Under the pieces are notes generated by a model. It did not search any database and had not been told where the DNA came from. It saw nothing but the letters and a program-made list of their open reading frames with translations. The translations under genes were made by a program, and so were the position numbers. Below are positions 7,670-16,715 of a stretch of DNA of 64,000 nucleotides, one piece after another (the stretch's first letter is position 1; each line of letters opens with the position of its first letter). Source of the DNA: Pseudoalteromonas sp. HM-SA03 (GTDB lineage Bacteria; Pseudomonadota; Gammaproteobacteria; Enterobacterales; Alteromonadaceae); NCBI RefSeq assembly GCF_002289345.1, contig NZ_NSDG01000099.1, positions 50,146 through 114,145 of the forward strand, written 5' to 3'.

Positions 7670-8875
7670 ATGCTAAAGGTGTTAGATTTAGAAAAAAAAG
7701 AACAGATCTTGTCTATAGTGGAAAAGCTAGCCAAGCAGGTTGAGTCCAATCTTGAAGCCGTTAACAGTAACGGCTTGCTTAGTGGTTTAGCTGGGCACTT
7801 ATTGTTTTTATTTCGGGCTGCAAACTTTAATAATGCTTGGGTCGATGAGGTAAAGTTTCATCTGGCGCTAGATAAGCTCCAAAATGAATTGGCAGAGCAA
7901 ACCCCTGAATTGAGTTCAGGGCTAGCTGGACAAGCTTGGGTGCTCGAGTATTTTAACCAGTATAACGACGAAGAGTATGACCCTGAGCTGCTGGAGGAGA
8001 TAGATAACTTCTTTGACACGGCACTCGACTTTTCTCCTTGGACTGGAGAAATTGAAATGGTGTTAGGCCTTGCCGGATATTCTCCCTATATCTCACGTCG
8101 TGCAAAAAAAACACAACAAAGTACTTTATTTGATCGTCTTGTTACGGGATATGAGTCGGTTGCGGTAGAACTAGATGATCAACAGGTTGCTTGGTCTCAG
8201 CCGAAGCAATCGGTGTATAGATTTGACAAAGAAAATCTCGAACAACATGAGTTTAACCTTGGGCTTGCTCATGGTGTACCTGGGATTATCGCGGCACTTA
8301 TTCCTGCGCTTCAGGATGAAAAAGTGAAGCTACGGGCGCAAAAATTGATTGTTGCGGGCTGTGATTGGTTGCTTGAACAACAAAGTCATGCTGATGATAA
8401 GAAAGCTTGCTTTGGCTCATGTGCAGGAGATGAACACCACTCTCGGTTAGGTTGGTGCTATGGTGACTTAACGATTGCGTTGACGTTTGCAAGAGCTGGG
8501 CATGCGCTAGACAAACCTAGCTATGTTGAACGAGCATTAGAAATCGCGTTGTTTAACGTCGATAGAGACGCAAAGCAAGGTCATATTAACGATGCCGGGC
8601 TTTGTCATGGCTTTTTTGGGCTGGTAACTATTTATCAACTACTCAACCAAGTTATGCCTCATCCTAAGTTACAGCAAGCCGCCTTAACCTGGCTAGATTA
8701 TGGCTTAAATCAGTACCAAGAACGTGGACTAGAAGCCCTGTATTCATATAACGGTTTGGAAAAGGTGCACCAGGAAGATTTTAGCTTTTTAATGGGTTTT
8801 GCAGGTGTTGGTTTAGCGCTTATCTGTGTGCTGGATGACAACCTTGATTGGACCGATTGTCTGTTAATGAGTTAA
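7670..8875 (+). CDS. lanC: Lanthipeptide cyclase LanC
   Basis: A 401-residue LanC-like alpha-toroid protein. It joins Cys thiols to dehydrated Ser/Thr to form (methyl)lanthionine rings. The zinc ligands are present: Cys263 in GWCYGD, and Cys312-His313 in GLCHGF. The repeated glycine-rich turns (GLLSGLAG, SSGLAGQAW, LGLAHGVPG) are those of the family. Ribosome-binding site AAGGAT precedes the ATG. LanB follows nine bases after the stop, so cyclase and dehydratase are one operon in the order lanC-lanB. The adjacent LanB makes a class I LanC the natural reading. Confidence 0.95.
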   Translation: MLKVLDLEKKEQILSIVEKLAKQVESNLEAVNSNGLLSGLAGHLLFLFRAANFNNAWVDEVKFHLALDKLQNELAEQTPELSSGLAGQAWVLEYFNQYNDEEYDPELLEEIDNFFDTALDFSPWTGEIEMVLGLAGYSPYISRRAKKTQQSTLFDRLVTGYESVAVELDDQQVAWSQPKQSVYRFDKENLEQHEFNLGLAHGVPGIIAALIPALQDEKVKLRAQKLIVAGCDWLLEQQSHADDKKACFGSCAGDEHHSRLGWCYGDLTIALTFARAGHALDKPSYVERALEIALFNVDRDAKQGHINDAGLCHGFFGLVTIYQLLNQVMPHPKLQQAALTWLDYGLNQYQERGLEALYSYNGLEKVHQEDFSFLMGFAGVGLALICVLDDNLDWTDCLLMS

Positions 8876-8884
8876 GGAGTAACT

Positions 8885-11800
8885 ATGCCAGTTAAAATAA
8901 CAACAGACTCCTTTTTTGTTCTACGAACACCAAAACTTCCGATTGAAACCTTGTTCAATCAGCAAGATAGTAATGCGATGTTAAGTACCTGGCTTGCCAC
9001 ACCTGGAGTGATAGAAGCTTTGTACGTTGCAAGCCCATCTCTGCTAGAGCGTTTGGAGCAGTGGCGTGAAAAACCGAACTCCAAGCAGGGGAAAAAAGTT
9101 GCATTGGCGCTATTGCGATACCTTATTCGAATGTCTTCGCGACCTACACCTTTTGGTCTTTTTTCGGGGATCCATACGGGTAAAATTGGCTCAGAAACTC
9201 GACTTGTGAGTGATAACGCAGAGCATGATTCCCGCAAAACTCGCTTAGATATGTTTCTATTGTCAGCTGTTCGCTCTCATTTAGCCGAAACGGAAGCAAA
9301 ATCGGATAGTTTGTCCTATTTACCTAATCCATCTCATTACTTTATAGCAGATCAGTGCCGTTACATTGAAACTTACCTCTCTGATGACACCATGCAATAT
9401 CGCCTGAGTGCGGTTGATAGTGATGAGTACTTCATCACTATGCTGGAACTGGCTAAACAAAAGCTAAGTTTTTCTCAGCTCATTGAGCAATTTTGTCTGC
9501 GCTATAGTGAAGCAGAATATGCAGAAGTTAGTGCATACCTTGAAGAACTCATCAGTGAAGGTGTATTAATTCCCGATATTCCATTACCACTTACAGGTGA
9601 AAGCCCCGACATTGCGTTGATAAAAGCGTTGAAAAACGTTGCGCCTGTAGAAGTTTACGCCAAGTTGGAGCAAGCGATCCATGACCTTGCGGTGATGGAT
9701 AGCGCGGGTGAGGCGAAGCCTGAGCAATACCAAGCCATTTTTAAATACCTCTCTGAGCTACCGGTTAAAGTTCAAGAAAACAAACTTTTCCAATCAGATA
9801 CTTACCGCGCTTTTTTACATTGTGAAATGTCACAGCAAGAAGTTGCAAGAGTGAATAAGCAACTGCAATTGATTGCGAGCTTAAATCACAGCGCTAAGCA
9901 TAACCCACTTGAAAACTTTATTAATAAGTTCAACACGCGGTTTGAAGGTCAATTTGTACCTTTGGATATGGTGTTGGATGATGAGTCGGGTATTAGTGTC
10001 TCCACTGAAACTGGCTATGATGCCCCGCTAGTAGGTGGTTTACAGTTGGGTCGAGCGAGTAGCGGACAATCTAGCTCTCCTGAGTATACCGAACTGGATC
10101 ACATTATTGAGCAGGCTGTGACACTGCCAAGTAATTTAGGCAAAAGCTGTGTGGTTCTGACCAATAGCGAATTGAAGCAAAAAGTGAAGGGTAAAGTAGA
10201 GCTTAACTTGCCACGTTCAATGGCTGTGATGTTGAGTTTGTTTGAGGACGAAAAGTCGAACCCAATGTTCAAGTTCAATGGCTGCTATGGACCGTCGGCA
10301 GCCAATCTTTTGGGTCGCTTCTGTCACCTTGATGAGACATTAAAAGAATCGGTTATTCATCATTTAGAGCAAGAACATAGTCACAGTGAAGAGGTTATCT
10401 TCGCAGAAATTGTACATATGCCCGAGGGAAGACCAGGTAACGTGATTGCGAGGCCACATTTACGACAATACGAAATCGTTTTTATGGCGGACAGTTCACT
10501 AGATCCTGAATACCAGATCCCGCTAAGTGATCTGTATGTTTGGGTTGAAAGCCAGCAGGTTAAACTCTGGAGTAAGCGACTAAATAAACGCATTATTCCG
10601 CGTTTGTCGAGTGCACATAACTTTTCTGCTCGAAGCTTGAGCGCTTATAAATTCCTTTGTATGCTGCAGCATCAAGAAAGTGAAACGCCCAAGTTTTCAC
10701 TGCCTTCGAGCCTAAGAAACGCAACTTATGTGCCGCGCATCATGCTAGATAACCTGATTTTGCATGAGAAAACATGGCGTATTGAACGCAAAGAACTAGA
10801 AGCGTTATTGGTTAATCAACACATCGACGCAAATAAGCTTCAGCAGCTCAAAGATAAGTATTTGTTAGATGATTGGGTAAGTTTTGCCGCAGGAGATAAT
10901 GTTTTAACTTTGAACTTAAGCCAAAGTGCGATGGTAGAAGTGTTGCTGATGGAAACCAAAAGCCGCAATACGGTTGAGCTCAGCGAAGTATTGGCATCTC
11001 AACTGACACCGCGTGTAACGGATGCACAAGGTCGCCACTACACTAATGAAATCATTGTTCCTTTACTTAATGAGAATGCGACTCCTCATACGCACTTTGC
11101 AGAAAAGCCACTAGAAAATATTACCGCCACACCAATCTCTCGGCGCTTCAGTGCAGGCTCCGAGTGGCTTAGTTTAAAAATATATTCAGGTAATACCATT
11201 GTTGAGCAGCTACTTTATGAGCAGTTATTGCCGCTTATTGAGGAAAATAGTGCATTATTCGATAAGTGGTTCTTTATTCGTTATAGCGATCCGGATTGGC
11301 ATTTACGCTTACGCTTCCAAGGCGAGCCTGCGGTACTTTGTGGTGAGTTATTGCCAAAACTCAATCAGCTATTGTCGCCTATGATAGAGAGCTCTCAGCT
11401 GCATAAAGTTGAATTAATGACCTATGAGCGAGAGGTCGAGCGCTACGGCGGTCCGCAATCGATGACTTTGATCGAAAGCTTGTTCATGTTTGACAGTGAG
11501 CTTATTGCGAAAAGTTGTCAGCTCGTTGAAGAGTTCGGAGAAGATGTCCGTTGGCGCGTCGCTTTGGCTTGTACTAACCGGCTGTTGACGTTATTTAATT
11601 ATGATGCGGAACAAAAGCTATCACTGATCTCTGCATTGCGCGCAGGGTTTGGTAAAGAACTCAATGAAAGTAGTGCGCTGAGAAAGCAGCTTGGTAATCG
11701 TTATCGCGATCATCAAACGCAACTTGATGATGACTTCGTGAAGCTTAATATTGCGAGCCTAGCGCAATGTGATGAGACGCAACAAGCGATGTTGGCGCTG

Positions 11801-12013
11801 TTAGAAGCGTGGCAGAAGCAGGCAGAGCCAGTGGTGAAGGAAATTTTGACATTAGAAAAGTCAGGTTCACTTAATTTGAGTATACAATCATTACTTGGCT
11901 CTCTTTTGCATATGCATAACAACCGTATGTTTAAAGCCTATGGTCGAGAGCAGGAATTTGTTATTCATGATATGTTGAGACGAAAGTACTTCTCTGAGTC
12001 TAAAGTCTCTTAG
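8885..12013 (+). CDS. lanB: Full-length class I lanthipeptide dehydratase LanB
   Basis: A 1042-residue protein with both halves of a canonical LanB. The N-terminal glutamylation domain (Lant_dehydr_N) contains the motif RMSSRPTPFGLFSG near residues 77-90. The C-terminal elimination domain (SpaB_C/Lant_dehydr_C) contains KWFFIRYSDPDWHLRLRF. Such enzymes use glutamyl-tRNA to activate Ser/Thr and then eliminate glutamate to give Dha/Dhb. Having both domains in one chain separates it from split thiopeptide LanBs. GGAG precedes the ATG. It follows lanC directly and is followed by a strong terminator. It should act on the two flanking precursors, whose shared leader would be the recognition element. 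Confidence 0.95.
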   Translation: MPVKITTDSFFVLRTPKLPIETLFNQQDSNAMLSTWLATPGVIEALYVASPSLLERLEQWREKPNSKQGKKVALALLRYLIRMSSRPTPFGLFSGIHTGKIGSETRLVSDNAEHDSRKTRLDMFLLSAVRSHLAETEAKSDSLSYLPNPSHYFIADQCRYIETYLSDDTMQYRLSAVDSDEYFITMLELAKQKLSFSQLIEQFCLRYSEAEYAEVSAYLEELISEGVLIPDIPLPLTGESPDIALIKALKNVAPVEVYAKLEQAIHDLAVMDSAGEAKPEQYQAIFKYLSELPVKVQENKLFQSDTYRAFLHCEMSQQEVARVNKQLQLIASLNHSAKHNPLENFINKFNTRFEGQFVPLDMVLDDESGISVSTETGYDAPLVGGLQLGRASSGQSSSPEYTELDHIIEQAVTLPSNLGKSCVVLTNSELKQKVKGKVELNLPRSMAVMLSLFEDEKSNPMFKFNGCYGPSAANLLGRFCHLDETLKESVIHHLEQEHSHSEEVIFAEIVHMPEGRPGNVIARPHLRQYEIVFMADSSLDPEYQIPLSDLYVWVESQQVKLWSKRLNKRIIPRLSSAHNFSARSLSAYKFLCMLQHQESETPKFSLPSSLRNATYVPRIMLDNLILHEKTWRIERKELEALLVNQHIDANKLQQLKDKYLLDDWVSFAAGDNVLTLNLSQSAMVEVLLMETKSRNTVELSEVLASQLTPRVTDAQGRHYTNEIIVPLLNENATPHTHFAEKPLENITATPISRRFSAGSEWLSLKIYSGNTIVEQLLYEQLLPLIEENSALFDKWFFIRYSDPDWHLRLRFQGEPAVLCGELLPKLNQLLSPMIESSQLHKVELMTYEREVERYGGPQSMTLIESLFMFDSELIAKSCQLVEEFGEDVRWRVALACTNRLLTLFNYDAEQKLSLISALRAGFGKELNESSALRKQLGNRYRDHQTQLDDDFVKLNIASLAQCDETQQAMLALLEAWQKQAEPVVKEILTLEKSGSLNLSIQSLLGSLLHMHNNRMFKAYGREQEFVIHDMLRRKYFSESKVS

Positions 12014-12019
12014 AGGATG

Positions 12020-12082
12020 AAAAGGTTGGCTTAGTTGCTAACCTTTTTCACCTGTAAGTATTTGGTAATACTTACAGGTGAA
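12020..12082 (+). terminator. Double hairpin after lanB
   Basis: The first hairpin, AAAAGGTTGGC (12020-12030) with GCTAACCTTTTT (12037-12048), ends in a T run and is a standard intrinsic terminator for lanC-lanB. A second hairpin starts inside that T run: 16 perfectly paired bases (12047-12062 with 12067-12082) around the loop TGGT. The second has no T run and may protect RNA ends or block entry from the other strand. Confidence 0.85.
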
Positions 12083-12164
12083 ATGTTGAAGTGGCTTAAC
12101 ATGCGCTTCTACGTCAGTCCAGCCCGTTTATGAGCCCTCAATAATATGATGAGCCTCTATTACT

Positions 12165-12783
12165 TCAAAGTTCAATGATGTGGTGTAAGAATTTACTTAG
12201 TTTAGCGTCGGTCACGTTGTCTTTATGCACTCGAACCTGACTGAATGGGTCGCCTTTAATTGGCGTACCAAAGTCTAATGTTATCTGCAATGATAGGGAG
12301 GTACTCGGCAGTGCTTGTAATACTGTGCCATACCGCTCTTGTCTCGTTGATACGGTTCAGGATAGCGCTGCCAATTGCTTCTGGCGTACCTAAGTGTCGG
12401 TCGGATGCTAGCGCAGTATCATGATGCTTTTGTTTTAGCATCTCGACTGACGATATTTAGCTGATTTTGGTCAATATAATAGTTGAGATATTTGACTAAG
12501 TTATCAGTACTTGGGGAAAAATACTGGTTAAAACTGGAAAAGTTAGGCCAGTAACCATCAGTTAAAATGGAGTTCCAGTGGTGTCGTAAGTTGAACTTAG
12601 GGTTTGTCGAACCGATAAATACTTTATTAATTGAAATTAGTTTCCAGTGAATTGGGAATATTTCAAAAAACACCCTGCGTGTTGACCAGACTCCAACATG
12701 AGGTAGGGTAAGTCACTTTGTTCTAGTTAGTAAGCGGCTTTGACCCCTGCTGGGCCTGCGCCAATAATAAGATAATCAAGCAT
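12165..12783 (-). pseudogene. Decayed FAD-dependent oxidoreductase
   Basis: Read on the minus strand, the segment opens with MLDYLIIGAGPAGVKAAY, a Rossmann FAD-binding start (GxGPAG), then meets a stop. The frame resumes with a typical middle part (FFE-IFP, KLISINKVF, FNLRHHWNS, FSPSTDNLVKYL) in a shifted frame at 12419-12673. A further shifted piece near the end reads TLDFGTPIKGDPFSQVR and stops at 12165-12167. At least one in-frame stop, two frameshifts and an internal deletion are visible, and ~200 codons remain of a protein that is normally much longer. It resembles the pyr_redox_3/CzcO-like flavoprotein group. It may once have been a tailoring enzyme of the lanthipeptide locus. Confidence 0.75.
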
Positions 12784-12994
12784 GTTCTGTTGGTGCTGCA
12801 ACAACTACTCTAGACAGGGTAACGTTCCCCATTTTCCTTATTGCAGTTATGGTGCTAATTTATTGTATGATTATTGTTTTAAAGTGTGTGTTTGCAATGT
12901 TTTTTTACCAATGAGGGAACGGCTGGTTCACCTTAAGTACGCAACCTACGCATGAAGATTTATACTGAGTGAGACACAACCAACGGAAATAAAA

Positions 12995-13513
12995 ATGATG
13001 AAAAAATTCGGGCTCGCTATATTGGTGGTATTCAGTACGCTATCTTGGGCTAATGAAAAATTAAATGAAGAACTTTCGGTGTTTACACCCTATCTAGGTA
13101 CTTGGCAGTCGGACTTTGATGTGCCTTCAGGTAAGCCAAAGATGCAGGATGTAAGTCGCTGGGAACGGGCTTTAAATGGCACGGCCATTCGTACCTTACA
13201 TTCAATCAACGATGGCGTTTACGGTGGAGAGTCATTAATTTTCTGGGATAAAAGTAAAAACAGCCTAGTGTTTTACTATTTTACGACTGCTGGATTTTAT
13301 ACCCAAGGAACGATGGAAGTCCTGAGCCAGACTGAGTTTGTGGCATACGAAGAGGTTATTAATAACAAAGATGGTATTACAAAGGTGAAGTCAACCAGTA
13401 AGTTTGAGAGTGGTCAATTTACGGTGTCGACGCAATACTTGAAAAATGGCGAGTGGACTGAACCTGAGTCGCGCATTTATACGAAAAGCGACAAACAAGT
13501 TAAATTTAAGTAA
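12995..13513 (+). CDS. Exported DUF1579-like protein
   Basis: A 172-residue protein with a short signal peptide (MMKKFGLAILVVFSTLSWA). It is followed by a beta-rich domain with the pattern FTPYLGTWQSDFDV, a tryptophan-led strand, and later an FYYFTTAGFYTQGTME segment. This resembles the calycin-like fold of DUF1579 and related small-ligand-binding proteins. The ligand is unknown. It stands alone between the decayed oxidoreductase and the second precursor gene and converges on the latter, with a shared hairpin between them. An immunity or carrier role is possible but unsupported. Confidence 0.6.
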   Translation: MMKKFGLAILVVFSTLSWANEKLNEELSVFTPYLGTWQSDFDVPSGKPKMQDVSRWERALNGTAIRTLHSINDGVYGGESLIFWDKSKNSLVFYYFTTAGFYTQGTMEVLSQTEFVAYEEVINNKDGITKVKSTSKFESGQFTVSTQYLKNGEWTEPESRIYTKSDKQVKFK

Positions 13514-13520
13514 ACCTTAA

Positions 13521-13540
13521 AGTGCCTCCAAGGAGGCACT
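13521..13540. terminator. Convergent terminator hairpin
   Basis: AGTGCCTCC (13521-13529) pairs exactly with GGAGGCACT (13532-13540), with AA between the arms. It sits between the DUF1579-like gene (plus) and the second lanthipeptide precursor (minus), placed to stop both. Confidence 0.75.
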
Positions 13541-13562
13541 GAACAGTATTATTTACTCTTGA

Positions 13563-13736
13563 TTAGTAAATATCAGGGCAAGTATGGCGACCGCATGTAT
13601 TGGCGACACAATGCGTTAGCCTGTCTTGGCTGAAACGAAGCGCGCCGCCTGCAACTTGTGGAGTCATTACTGCTGGAACAGTTTGCTTATCAGCTGATAG
13701 AGCTTTGATTTTCTTCTTGTTTAACGATAATTTCAT
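13563..13736 (-). CDS. Class I lanthipeptide precursor LanA2 (57 aa)
   Basis: A short frame with a strong ribosome-binding site (AGAAGGA, eight bases upstream). The leader starts MKLSLNKKKIKALSADKQ and ends MTPQVAGG at residues 24-31. The 26-residue core starts ALRFSQDR, has three Cys (THC, NTC, HTC) and four Ser/Thr, and finishes CPDIY. Its leader matches that of the precursor at 7241-7441 at nearly every position up to GG, while the core is different, apart from the shared C-x-x-H-T-C element. It is transcribed toward lanB and separated from it by a relic gene and a small exported protein. A TATAAT lies just upstream (13753-13758) but is very close to the ribosome-binding site. Dehydration and cyclisation by the LanB and LanC at 7670-12013 are expected. 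Confidence 0.9.
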   Translation of the reverse strand: MKLSLNKKKIKALSADKQTVPAVMTPQVAGGALRFSQDRLTHCVANTCGRHTCPDIY

Positions 13737-13970
13737 TTCAGTATTCCTTCTAAATTATAGGCTCTGATTGAGCTCATTATATTGTAGTTATGTCATCTGA
13801 TTTATTCTTTAATGAACAAAAAAGTAACACATCAACCAAGCTAAAACATATTTATTACTTTTTCAACATTTTGCTATTAATTACATTTTCTCAATGTTTA
13901 TTTTGCGCCTGATTATGGTGATAGAGATGCTAAGCACTAAGTAACCTGAGCTTCGAATAATTAATGCCTT

Positions 13971-14071
13971 TCTAGCAGCCAGTTTTAGTGCTAACTGCGT
14001 TGAATTCACTTCCAATAGCCAGCTATTGGTGCGTAAATTCGCCTTGTTATCCCTAAAACTGTCTGGCTAGA
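13971..14071. repeat. ~100-bp imperfect palindromic element (MITE/REPIN-like)
   Basis: Outer arms TCTAGCAGCCAGTTTTAG (13971-13988) and CTAAAACTGTCTGGCTAGA (14053-14071) are complementary apart from a small bulge. Inside them, AATTCACTTCCAATAGC pairs with GCTATTGGTGCGTAAATT around the central CAGCTATTGG region. The whole can fold as a long hairpin. It lies in the 429-base gene-free interval 13737-14165, in which I see no gene. The form suggests a dispersed intergenic repeat. Copy number cannot be judged from this window, where I found only one. Confidence 0.6.
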
Positions 14072-14165
14072 TAAGGGTATAATTTAATGTAGTATTAAAA
14101 ACAATGAGTTAGCTAATTCCTTATCCAACCTCAGGTTAAGTAGGGCTTAGCATGACATGTCGATC

Positions 14166-16715
14166 TTATTCGTTATTTTCTACACTCAAAGCTCGTCCTT
14201 TGCGACCGGAGCTTGGGTGCACCGCTCTAAGCGCCTGTACTTGATTAAGTGAGGCATTGAAGGGCACCCAGTTGCCGTTTTCAAGCTGTGCTTCGATAAC
14301 AAAACCCGGAATGGCGGTAAAAGCGTCGAGCTTTGCTCCAGATAGCTGTTTTGCGGCGACGACGGGAATGCGAAATTCAATTCCGGCTTGTGCTAATTTA
14401 GGTAGTTCTTGGTAGCCCAAAATAGCCACGAATCGTTGCCAATCAGCTTCCCGCTGCGTTTGTAACTTTGCAGTAAAATATCCACTAGATTGGCTGTATA
14501 TACGCCCGGCTTGGTACGGTAATTCCCACTCTGCATGGTGCCATGCACGCTCTGCAAGGGCCAATAATCGTGGATAAAGCATATATTCGGCTTGTGCATC
14601 ACTGCGCAGCATTTCACTCCATAAGTGCCCTTGGAGCCCAGCAAACTTAACCCCTTTGTTTAGTGATGAGTCGCTGTCGTTGGCTACGTAGGCGTGGTTA
14701 TTGGTATTTTTCCAGATCTCTGCGTGCGCAGGAAGGTTGTCTGGCATAAACTCAAACATCTTTTTGCTTTCGATAGCACGACTTGCCCAGTGATTACCAC
14801 GCTCTTCTGGGTGAGATTGATATGGAAAGTCAAAGTAGGTCACATCAGGGCTAGACAAGACAACCTGCCAGCCCTGATTGGCGAAGCGATGCGCGACCGC
14901 GTGCCCGTTTTCGCTTAATGTCGCCCAAGCATTGCTCTGTACGTTTGCTGGCATATTCGCAGCACGTACATCACCTAAACCGTCGCTCCACCCTGCAACC
15001 TGTATTCCTTTTTTATCTAGTAACTTTGCGATCCGTTCAATGAAGTAACCGTTAAAGTTGGTAAAATCTTTCACGCTTGCCTGCAATTTTTTACAAGCCG
15101 GCGACTCTAGCCAAGCACCTGCGGTTTCATCTGCACCTATATGGTAAGTGTTGAGTGGTACATCTGCACGGTCATGCAGCACTTTTACTTCGCTTAATAC
15201 TTTGTCGATAAAGGTGTAAGTGTTTGCAATACAGACATTTAGCGTGTTGTCGTTGTAATGTTGAATGGAGCTGTAACGCGTCTTGTCAGCAGCTTCTACT
15301 AATCGATATTGCTGCGCATCCTCTGATTTGCCTTGTGCCATCAGCTTTTTATATCGCGCCTCCATAGCGATGATAGCAGCGCGTGAGTGACCAGGCATAT
15401 CTAATGAGGGTAACACCTCGATATGATGCGCCTTGGCATAGCGCAGGATCTCAATATAATCCTCTGCAGAGTAAAAGCCATTCACTTGCGCGTTTTTATT
15501 ATTCCCAGCGCCTAATTGCGGCAATAGGCAGCGAGTTTCGGTCAAATCAAAACAGCGATAAGCGCCGACAGACGTGAGTTCATCAAGACCGTCGATGGCT
15601 AAGCGCCAGCCTTCATCATCCGCTAAATGAAGGTGCAGTTTATTTAGCTTATACGCCGCCATCTGTTCAATGGTTTGCAAAATAAAGGCTTTGGAGCGGA
15701 AGTTGCGGGCAACATCGACGTGTAAACCACGAAAGTCGTACCTTGGTGTATCAATAATATCCACCATGGGAATACTCAAATCATTAATATCCAACAGTCC
15801 TGCAAGGCTTTGTAGCGCATAAAATGCAGCGGCGCTGTTATTGGCTTGGATTGAGATATTATTTTCGGCGACCGTCAGTTGATAATGTGGACTTGATTGC
15901 TTATTTGACTTTACAGCGACATTAACTACAAGTCCGTCCTTGGTGTTTTTTACCCCAAGGGTATTGAGTCGCTGTTGTGCCATGGCGATAGCATCAGCTG
16001 AAACGCCCGAAAGTTGCAGATTAATTCCAGCTGCTAGATTGAGTCGTTTATCGGACAGCACAGTCAGTTGTTTAGGTTTTGGTATCAGCCCAGTTGCAGC
16101 ATCAAGCGTAGGCTTCACTTGATGTTGATATAAGTATTCGCTGCCCATCCATGGCGTGTCATCTTTACTGCTGGTTTGCAGCTGGTTGAGCGTATCAAAT
16201 GGCGTCAAATAAGGTTGTAGCTCAAGTCCTGTGTCTTTATCGCGCTGAGTTTGCGTGCTTTTGATCACTTGTGGGGTGAGCTTAAGCTGCGCGTCCGTTA
16301 CAACATAATTTGGCATAAACTCCGAGCGCGTAACCTGAGAATCCTTGGTATAAAAGCGCACTGTAGTGGGGGTACTTGAAAACCCACTAAACCCTGCTGC
16401 TGGCGTGATTTTGTGAATATCACCATTGATATGGGTGATGGCAAAGTTATCGCCCTCAACATGGAAAATCGGCATTAGCTGGCTAAAAAAGATAGCAAAG
16501 TCACTATTTGCCTTAGTATTTTCAGTGGTTACGCTAAAGCTCAGCTCTGAGTAATAACACTTTTGTTGTGCTTTGGGGCAGGTGCTTGGCTTGCTATCAA
16601 GCAAGGTGTACTTCACATCAAGATTTTGGCTTAACCAGTTTACTGTTGTTTGGTCGAGCGCATAAAGGGGTGACGACATCCCAAAAAGTAGGGCCATAAG
16701 CCGATTAAACTTCAT
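14166..16715 (-). CDS. GH20 beta-N-acetylhexosaminidase (chitobiase)
   Basis: An 849-residue secreted or periplasmic enzyme that removes GlcNAc from chitooligosaccharides. A signal peptide ends near PLYA. About residues 25-165 resemble the CHB_HEX carbohydrate-binding domain. The GH20b domain follows, then the catalytic barrel from about residue 325 (YDFRGLHVDVARNF) with the catalytic Asp529-Glu530 pair in HIGADET. A C-terminal immunoglobulin-like domain ends near residue 840. The length matches proteobacterial chitobiases. It overlaps the upstream kinase gene by 11 bases and is the last gene of the GlcNAc operon, supplying GlcNAc to the permease and kinase. Confidence 0.95.
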   Translation of the reverse strand: MKFNRLMALLFGMSSPLYALDQTTVNWLSQNLDVKYTLLDSKPSTCPKAQQKCYYSELSFSVTTENTKANSDFAIFFSQLMPIFHVEGDNFAITHINGDIHKITPAAGFSGFSSTPTTVRFYTKDSQVTRSEFMPNYVVTDAQLKLTPQVIKSTQTQRDKDTGLELQPYLTPFDTLNQLQTSSKDDTPWMGSEYLYQHQVKPTLDAATGLIPKPKQLTVLSDKRLNLAAGINLQLSGVSADAIAMAQQRLNTLGVKNTKDGLVVNVAVKSNKQSSPHYQLTVAENNISIQANNSAAAFYALQSLAGLLDINDLSIPMVDIIDTPRYDFRGLHVDVARNFRSKAFILQTIEQMAAYKLNKLHLHLADDEGWRLAIDGLDELTSVGAYRCFDLTETRCLLPQLGAGNNKNAQVNGFYSAEDYIEILRYAKAHHIEVLPSLDMPGHSRAAIIAMEARYKKLMAQGKSEDAQQYRLVEAADKTRYSSIQHYNDNTLNVCIANTYTFIDKVLSEVKVLHDRADVPLNTYHIGADETAGAWLESPACKKLQASVKDFTNFNGYFIERIAKLLDKKGIQVAGWSDGLGDVRAANMPANVQSNAWATLSENGHAVAHRFANQGWQVVLSSPDVTYFDFPYQSHPEERGNHWASRAIESKKMFEFMPDNLPAHAEIWKNTNNHAYVANDSDSSLNKGVKFAGLQGHLWSEMLRSDAQAEYMLYPRLLALAERAWHHAEWELPYQAGRIYSQSSGYFTAKLQTQREADWQRFVAILGYQELPKLAQAGIEFRIPVVAAKQLSGAKLDAFTAIPGFVIEAQLENGNWVPFNASLNQVQALRAVHPSSGRKGRALSVENNE

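Noticed and set aside
12256-12441. Open frame of 61 codons as a real gene
   Set aside because: It is one frame of the decayed oxidoreductase, without a ribosome-binding site, flanked by other-frame pieces of the same protein.
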